DNA of 64,000 nt, taken from assembly GCA_037074705.1 (NCBI GenBank), contig CM073591.1, positions 85,354,032 to 85,418,031 of the forward strand. Reading direction: 5' to 3'. The DNA is from Zhengitettix transpicula. Its lineage: Eukaryota > Arthropoda > Insecta > Orthoptera > Tetrigidae. Below, in pieces: positions 57,957 through 64,000 of the stretch (position 1 is the first letter of the stretch; every line of letters starts with the position of its first letter). The notes beneath the pieces are model-generated. The model worked only from the letters and a program-made list of their open reading frames with translations, ran no database searches and was not told where the DNA came from. The position numbers and the translations under genes are program-made.

Positions 57957-60900
57957 CTGTAGGACAAACAAGAACCAACTCCTTGAAGGCAAGTGATTTC
58001 TTTAGCATGATTTTTAAAATCTTTCCTACAAGTATTATACACATGGACATGTAATTAACTAAATTGTACTATAATTGTGAATATTTTTATCTAAATACAC
58101 ATTGAAAACTCTGTTTTATTAATTAAAAATATTTATAATATTCATGTTTTGAACTATAAATTTAGAAGGTAAAAGCTAACTATTTACATTGGCTCAGAAA
58201 GTAATAATTTGTTGCTTTACTTTTTGAACTTACTCTTCACATTTATGCTAACACCAACAAGTTAAGAAAATAAGGTTCCAAATGATAATTTTTTAGAAAT
58301 AATGATAAAAGAAAGTGGATTAGAGTGATTATCCTATTGATGGTATTAATGCAGAATTGCCTTGTAACCAAGTGCAAGTGAGATTGATAAAGAAAAGAGA
58401 GATAGAATAAATAATATGTCTGCGGGGATAAATTGACAATAAGTTCAACACCAAATGTTTAGACATGATTTTTCTTGTAAATGTGAATGCTATTGTAGAT
58501 TTTCAACAATGAGATGAAGTTATTATTACTTTCTCTCTTTTTTCTATTCAACCTATTATGATATTAAGGGCATTTTCTTTATTTATATTGATGCTTTAAC
58601 TTACCTTAGCACAGACAAGAAGACAGTTTATTATTTTAGTGATGTTTCAAAGTGCTGTCTAACCTTTTTTCTTTCTTTATGTGTGATTTAATTGTTAACC
58701 CCCCTCTGAAATTATTTCTGTAGTAAATTATGGTATCCTATAGACTTGTTTGCTACAGACTATATTTTGAATACATTATAATTATCCCTAAACAAACTAA
58801 TTCCTATGAAAGTTTCAAAATACCTACAACTGCTCATATAATTATTAAAATACTAATGACAATGAGATGAAAAAGACCAGCAAGCATATTATATACTGTT
58901 TTGTTTTGAAAAATTGTAATATTTCTAAGGTTCCTCCCTCCTGCTGAACATTGTAAATTTAATTGGTGTTAAGAACTCAATAATCAAATATTAACTTCTA
59001 TTATGTTGCCATAAAATGCAAGTCTTGCACATTTACTCACTTATAGTTCCAAGTTTGTAGTGAATCAGTCTGGCAAGTACATGCCATTAGAACTTACAAT
59101 CATGTGTAATAAGACAAAAATTTGAGTGCTGTAAATTTTATCTGAATTGTAATGAATAGCAAAATTAAATGTTATTTTTGAGTATTTGGAACATCCTGAA
59201 CTGAGGGTTGACAGCACTGAACAATTGTTATGGGGAGCCAGCTGTGGAAATTTATGCTGTTTGAGATGGTCTCTTCCATACTTCAGTGTGGTAGAACAGA
59301 GATTCAAAGACAGAACCACTGGGCAATGTCCACCATAAGTGGTCAAAATTTTAGCACTTATAATGTAAAGGCTTCAGAGGAGCTCTTGGAGACTAAAAGT
59401 AGTTGATGAATGTATGATGTGAGCATTCAAAGAAAATAAGTTATAGTAAAATTTGTGAGAAAGTCAAAAGTTATAGAATTTTATGTAGAAGCAGCTAATA
59501 TGGCAGAACGAAAGTAATAGTGCCACGAGCACAATAAATAAATTTAAAAATAGAGTATTTTTTTTTATGAAGAAAGCCTGAAGTGATCTGGAGAAGTTAA
59601 GGTGATAAGTAAAGATACATTGTCCAGGAGAAGACTGCCAGACAGACTAAGTTTAAAAACATTAATGGTATTAGTATGACTGCAAAAGAGATATTAATGC
59701 TACATATAGGAGTATCACAGACAAAAATTAATCCTGATGAAAAAAGTTAAATAGTTTTAGTAATAATTTTTAATCCTTTTTTGTATTATCATTTTAAATT
59801 GCTTTATGTTAAAAGTAAATATTTATATTTCATGTATGAAAACTTAAATTATTTATACCCTCCATCCCCCTACCCCAAAGAAATAATCTCTTTACACAAG
59901 TACGTTCAAATAGAACAATTCCCCTATTCAATGGTAAATTTAATGGTCCAAATATGAATATGTTCTCACATATTTTAAAAATAACAGGCCAAATACCAAG
60001 CAATTGATTAGTACAATTAAATTAACTTATGGAACTGAAACTAGAAGAAATGAAATGTGAAAAAAAGAAAATTATTATATATACTTAAAATAAGACACCT
60101 CGCCTATCACTTAAGAGACTGAGGTGGATGGACAGTAGGTATAAGATTATAAATAAATAAGTCAGTGAATGGCAGAATAAAAAAATGTTTATTTTAGCAT
60201 GAATGTGAGCCATAGACTATGAATGTCATAAAAATATGTGGTAGAGTACATGTAAAATGATTAGCCATTCTGTTGCACGTGTGGATGTCTATTTTTGAGG
60301 AAGTAGTTAATTAATAAGATAGAAGTTTTAGCAAAAAATGAAAATGAGAATTTGGTTGCAGAAATAAGAATTAGACAGTAAAATGAGTCAGTTACAAGAA
60401 TGGCTCAATTAGGAAATTTGCAATATCAACATAATTTTCTTTTCCATACAGTTTCAATTTATACAGATTTCATGTATGAACAATATATATGGCACACTAA
60501 ACAGTGTTTTTATTCTCAGACAATAGTACACAAATCTGCTTCACAAACTGTTTTACGAAAGCCCAGACTAGTGTAATGGTTCCAGAAGATTGAGTACTCT
60601 TCAGATGACAATACTTTTAAATACTATTTTTAAATCATACCAAGCTATTCAATAATTGCTATGCAATTTATATTGGTCACTCCAGAACACCCAATCCACT
60701 CTATACTAATCAAACCAGGAAGACCAAATTAAAATGTTAAAATCAAATACATTAATCCAATAATTGAGCACTGCTACACACTGAAGTACATCTGTGATAA
60801 CTCTTTTCTAACATATACAGTTTTATGAAACTCTTTATTTAATGATGCATGAAGTTGAAGTAATTACTTTTCAATATGTAAAGTTTCCAAAAAAACCTGC

Positions 60901-63436
60901 AAATATGTCTGAGGTGTAGCTTGTATGAGGTGTCAAATATTAACCACTTCTTGTATACACAATGAAATATAATTGAAAGTTAGAAGAAAGCATGTAAATA
61001 TGATGCATAAAAATATGATTTTCAATAATGGGAATCCAAATATTTCACTTGTAGTTGAGAAACAATATAAATGTAATATGGAAGACACTGTTCACATTTG
61101 ACAAATAATTCTATGTAACTGACAATTTGTTATATATTTTTCAAACTACAGCCAAGGTTTAACCCAAGAACTGTTTATTCAATACACTATGTGTTATACT
61201 TGTGCATTAGTCAATCAGTTATTGTAAAGATAAATGAATGTGTACTAGATCGGACAAACAAATTGGTTTAATTGATCCATATTGACTCTCAGATTGATTT
61301 ATTCTGCATACTTAGTGAGCATAATGACACTCTAGTGTTTCAGAATGAGCCATTCTGGGTTAAATATCTTTACACATAATCATGCTGCAGAATTAAATTC
61401 CACAAATATCAAAAGGTGCACAAGCATAAGATTTGAAGTTATGTTAATTTCTACATATGTGGAGTAACAGAAAATAATGCTGTAGTGTGTACAATAACTG
61501 CACATTCCATACATTTAACAAAGTCTGAAACATTGAGGTTGGTCACAATGTGTCATTGTACGTAAATAAAACATCACAGTACAACTATTTTTTCTCACAA
61601 CTGCTTTTCCATTAAAATAATATTTATTTTTAAATTCTACACATCTAAACATATAACAAGCATGCTGTAACATCTATATCAAGCAACAAGTAATTTTTAT
61701 CTTGACCTTGATTTCCTTTAGGTCTTTTGCTTTCTCATTTATACTCGGCATAACCGAGAACTCATGATTTTAAATTTTTGTAACACTTGCCTTCTTGAGG
61801 TATTAGTTCTTGTTTACCTGTGACAATCTCAAACAGCTTTAAGCAAATTAGAAATAACTTAATAAATTATATTTAGGAAATTGGAGAAAAAACAATTCCA
61901 CAAAAAAGTCCTTAGATATCTATTTTATTTACAATAACTGAAACATGCAAACAACATCTGGTAAACTGTATTATACACATTAATTAAGTTTGATTATTAG
62001 AATATTAAAAATTTTAATATTAATTGTCTTCGACATATATCATAGTATTTTGATGTTAAAGAGAATGTACACAGAAAAATAATATAATTTTAAATTATGT
62101 TATGACAAATCAATTGTTTACTTTTATTATTCTCAAACTAATATGATTTAATATTTCCAATAATTTATTTTAGACCAGGCTGATGTTTTAGTATGCTGCC
62201 AGGAATTAAAAATATGAAGAACTGTACAAAACATACAAAATGGTTAATACTCCCTATTGATAATGCTTCTTTCAGTTCGAGAAAGCAATGGAGTAAAGAA
62301 AAATATAGACATTTATTATTTTTTATTTCCAGACATCTATGCAACAAGTTAACAATCCTTTAAAGTAGGTAATAGTTATAAGCCTACAATTGGAAGAAAT
62401 AGTTATTGTCTCAGCATTTATATGGTAATGGTTTTAGCTTCTGTACGAGGAGCAAATGTCTAACAGGTTTGAAACAGCTTATAAAAATCGCAAAACTTTA
62501 TGAGATATTTGATATCAGACAAGATTGGAAGCACTGAGACAACTGTGAAGAACAACAGAATTCCTGCACTAAATAATTATTAAAGCAATGAAGAGAAGAA
62601 TAAAATTTATGGCTTTTTAAATCTAAGCATTTCCATTGAAATAAAACTATTGGAATATGCAATATGTATTCAATATACAGTACATGTTATATAACAGGTG
62701 TGTACTAATAGACTGCCACTAAATTTTCTTTTATATAGTTTGTAATTGTATATTTAAAATTCAATATATTGAAACAAATATAATCATTCCTGTATCTTTA
62801 CAAATAAATAATCAAAGAAAAATTAATAAGCAAGTTTACTTTTGTTCACCAGACCACATACTTTGTTGAAGACACAGTCATAGCATGGTTCTATCCCACT
62901 AGCCAAATATGTATGTAATGAATTAATTGATAAATTGGGTAAATTCTTGTGAATAATTTTTTCAGAGGTAAATAAAATATGAACTCCTTGATATAATAAC
63001 TAAAAATCCATCATATCTAACTATCTTTTATTGTTTCATATATTACCTATCATTGAAATGGAGTATTAAATTTTGATCATAAGTTAAGAAATAACATAAT
63101 TTATTATTGACATAAAAGTTTTTCACCATTAGAACATGTTTATATATAAATAAACATATATATGTTTAGTTAATATATATTAACATGTTGGCATGTTAGA
63201 ACAGATGCCAATCCACGACATAATGTCCAAAACTTTTAAATTTTAAGATTTTTAGTTATTGTTTCTCTATTTAAAGTTTGTGTATATGAAGATTTTAGTT
63301 AGTATCATTATTAACATAAAACAAATACGTAAGCTTTTTTTTCATTATTGCATGAGATTTAGTTTTATTTTAACGAACACTGAAAACATGACAACTTAGA
63401 AATATTATCAACTGAATTAACAGGTTAGTATAGAAA
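57957..63436 (-). other. intron sequence upstream of exon T1
   Basis: AT-rich and CpG-poor. I searched it for a membrane-spanning or Ig-type exon on the minus strand and found none that I could support. The frame at 59,065-59,346 has no splice context. Near 60,655-60,700, a plus-strand CYAIYIGHS reading hints at another decayed Penelope endonuclease but is too weak to call. Confidence 0.4.
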
Positions 63437-63531
63437 AATCATGATCAGACCAGTAATCAAACTCAGGACCTCTGCAAGTTCACAGTTGCTCTAACCACTG
63501 GGCTACCCTTGTCTACTCCAGGTCACATACG
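63437..63531 (-). other. tRNA-like sequence, probably a SINE head
   Basis: On the minus strand, GGGTAGCCCAGTGGTTAGAG fits a pol III A box (TRGCNNAGYNGG), and about 35 nt later CTGAGTTTGATTACTGG resembles a B box and T arm with substitutions. It lacks a convincing cloverleaf and tail, so a decayed tRNA-derived SINE is more likely than a functional tRNA gene. Confidence 0.5.
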
Positions 63532-64000
63532 AGATTTCTGTACCCATTGTATTACCTACAATTTACTGAATCTCAGTCTTCTTGGCCTAATTTTAGTGCT
63601 TCAATTAAGAATGGTTATGTGAAAACTGATACTAGGTATAATTATTTAATTCAAGAACAGAAGAAATGCTTTCAATCAAATTTCAGCTCTAAATTTGAAG
63701 AGGTGTTTAAAAAAATTAAGGTTCAAATATAACCCAGGAATACACTTTGGAGTAAGATCAGACCATGACCGTTACACATTTGAAATAACATATCATTTCA
63801 CTAATACATAACTAACAAAAAAGAAACTTTAAATTACAAAACTGTAAATTGATATGTGGGACCAAACTTAGACTATATAAAATCTTTAGTATATATAAAA
63901 ATTCTTGAAAAAATATATAATTCAATGTTGTTTGTCTGTTATTTTTTGAAAAATAAAATATAAGTATATTTATTCATTAAAAATTTAGAACCTATATTGT
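63532..64000. other. unassigned AT-rich sequence
   Basis: No feature recognised. The frame at 63,547-63,732 has no identifiable content. Confidence 0.35.

Noticed and set aside
57759..57992. Longer open frame across exon T1 in phase 0
   Set aside because: It is basic and low in recognisable features, and its phase does not agree with exon M. The phase-1 frame fits the exon set and has a plausible C-terminal motif.
59065..59346. 93-residue minus-strand frame
   Set aside because: Searched as a possible upstream Ig or membrane exon, but it has no splice sites, cysteine-tryptophan pattern or hydrophobic segment.
60640..60760. CYAIYIGHS reading as a second Penelope endonuclease
   Set aside because: The match is a few residues long, with stops and no second conserved block. 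It could be chance.
63437..63531. Functional tRNA gene
   Set aside because: A and B boxes are recognisable, but stems are imperfect and there is no clear acceptor stem or terminator. A SINE head fits better.

Overview
This is a eukaryotic, intron-rich, AT-rich window and not a bacterial or viral one. It has (TA)n microsatellites, LINE, Penelope-like, mariner, Tc1-like, SINE and LTR-retrotransposon remains, and only a few short protein-coding exons bounded by GT-AG signals. The transposon mix and the exon-poor layout suggest an arthropod, most likely an insect with a large genome. I cannot name the species.

Layout. Bases 1-37,300 are repeat-dominated and keep many CpG dinucleotides. They hold four copies (plus one inverted duplicate) of a 0.54-kb poly(A)-tailed retroposon that I do not recognise (called RepA here), two degenerate RNase H-bearing LINE 3' ends, six solo LTR-like copies of one 0.9-1.25-kb family (many in (TA)n tracts), two loci of a repeat with an internal ~250-285-bp tandem unit, a two-copy dispersed repeat, a 164-bp inverted pair 4.7 kb apart, and a near-perfect 557-bp inverted duplication. 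The only host-gene-like trace there is a 26-codon relic of a SNF2-helicase motif I.

From about 37,300 to the right end CpG nearly disappears. This half carries the 3' end of a host gene on the minus strand. I find five well-supported coding exons: two terminal exons with different C-termini (T1 57,778-57,956; T2 44,342-44,438), a 37-nt linker exon (M 44,994-45,030), and a third terminal route of two exons (U 39,160-39,283; V 38,007-38,198). Their reading phases fit together: T1 and M both start in phase 1, and M ends in phase 2, where both T2 and U start. I read this as one gene whose cytoplasmic tail is switched between three C-termini. One carries tandem tyrosine motifs of ITIM and ITSM type; another has a Grb2-type YIN site and a class I PDZ-like C-terminus. 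A sixth exon (W 48,481-48,586) is possible. The upstream extracellular and membrane exons lie outside the window or were not found. An Ig-superfamily adhesion protein such as Fasciclin 3 is my best guess, at low confidence.

The introns hold a 1.2-kb mariner with intact TA target duplication but dead transposase, an internally deleted Tc1-like element, a Penelope-like GIY-YIG fragment, a SINE with a 10-bp target duplication, and CpG-rich solo LTRs that look younger than their CpG-poor surroundings. No rRNA, CRISPR or prokaryotic features were seen.
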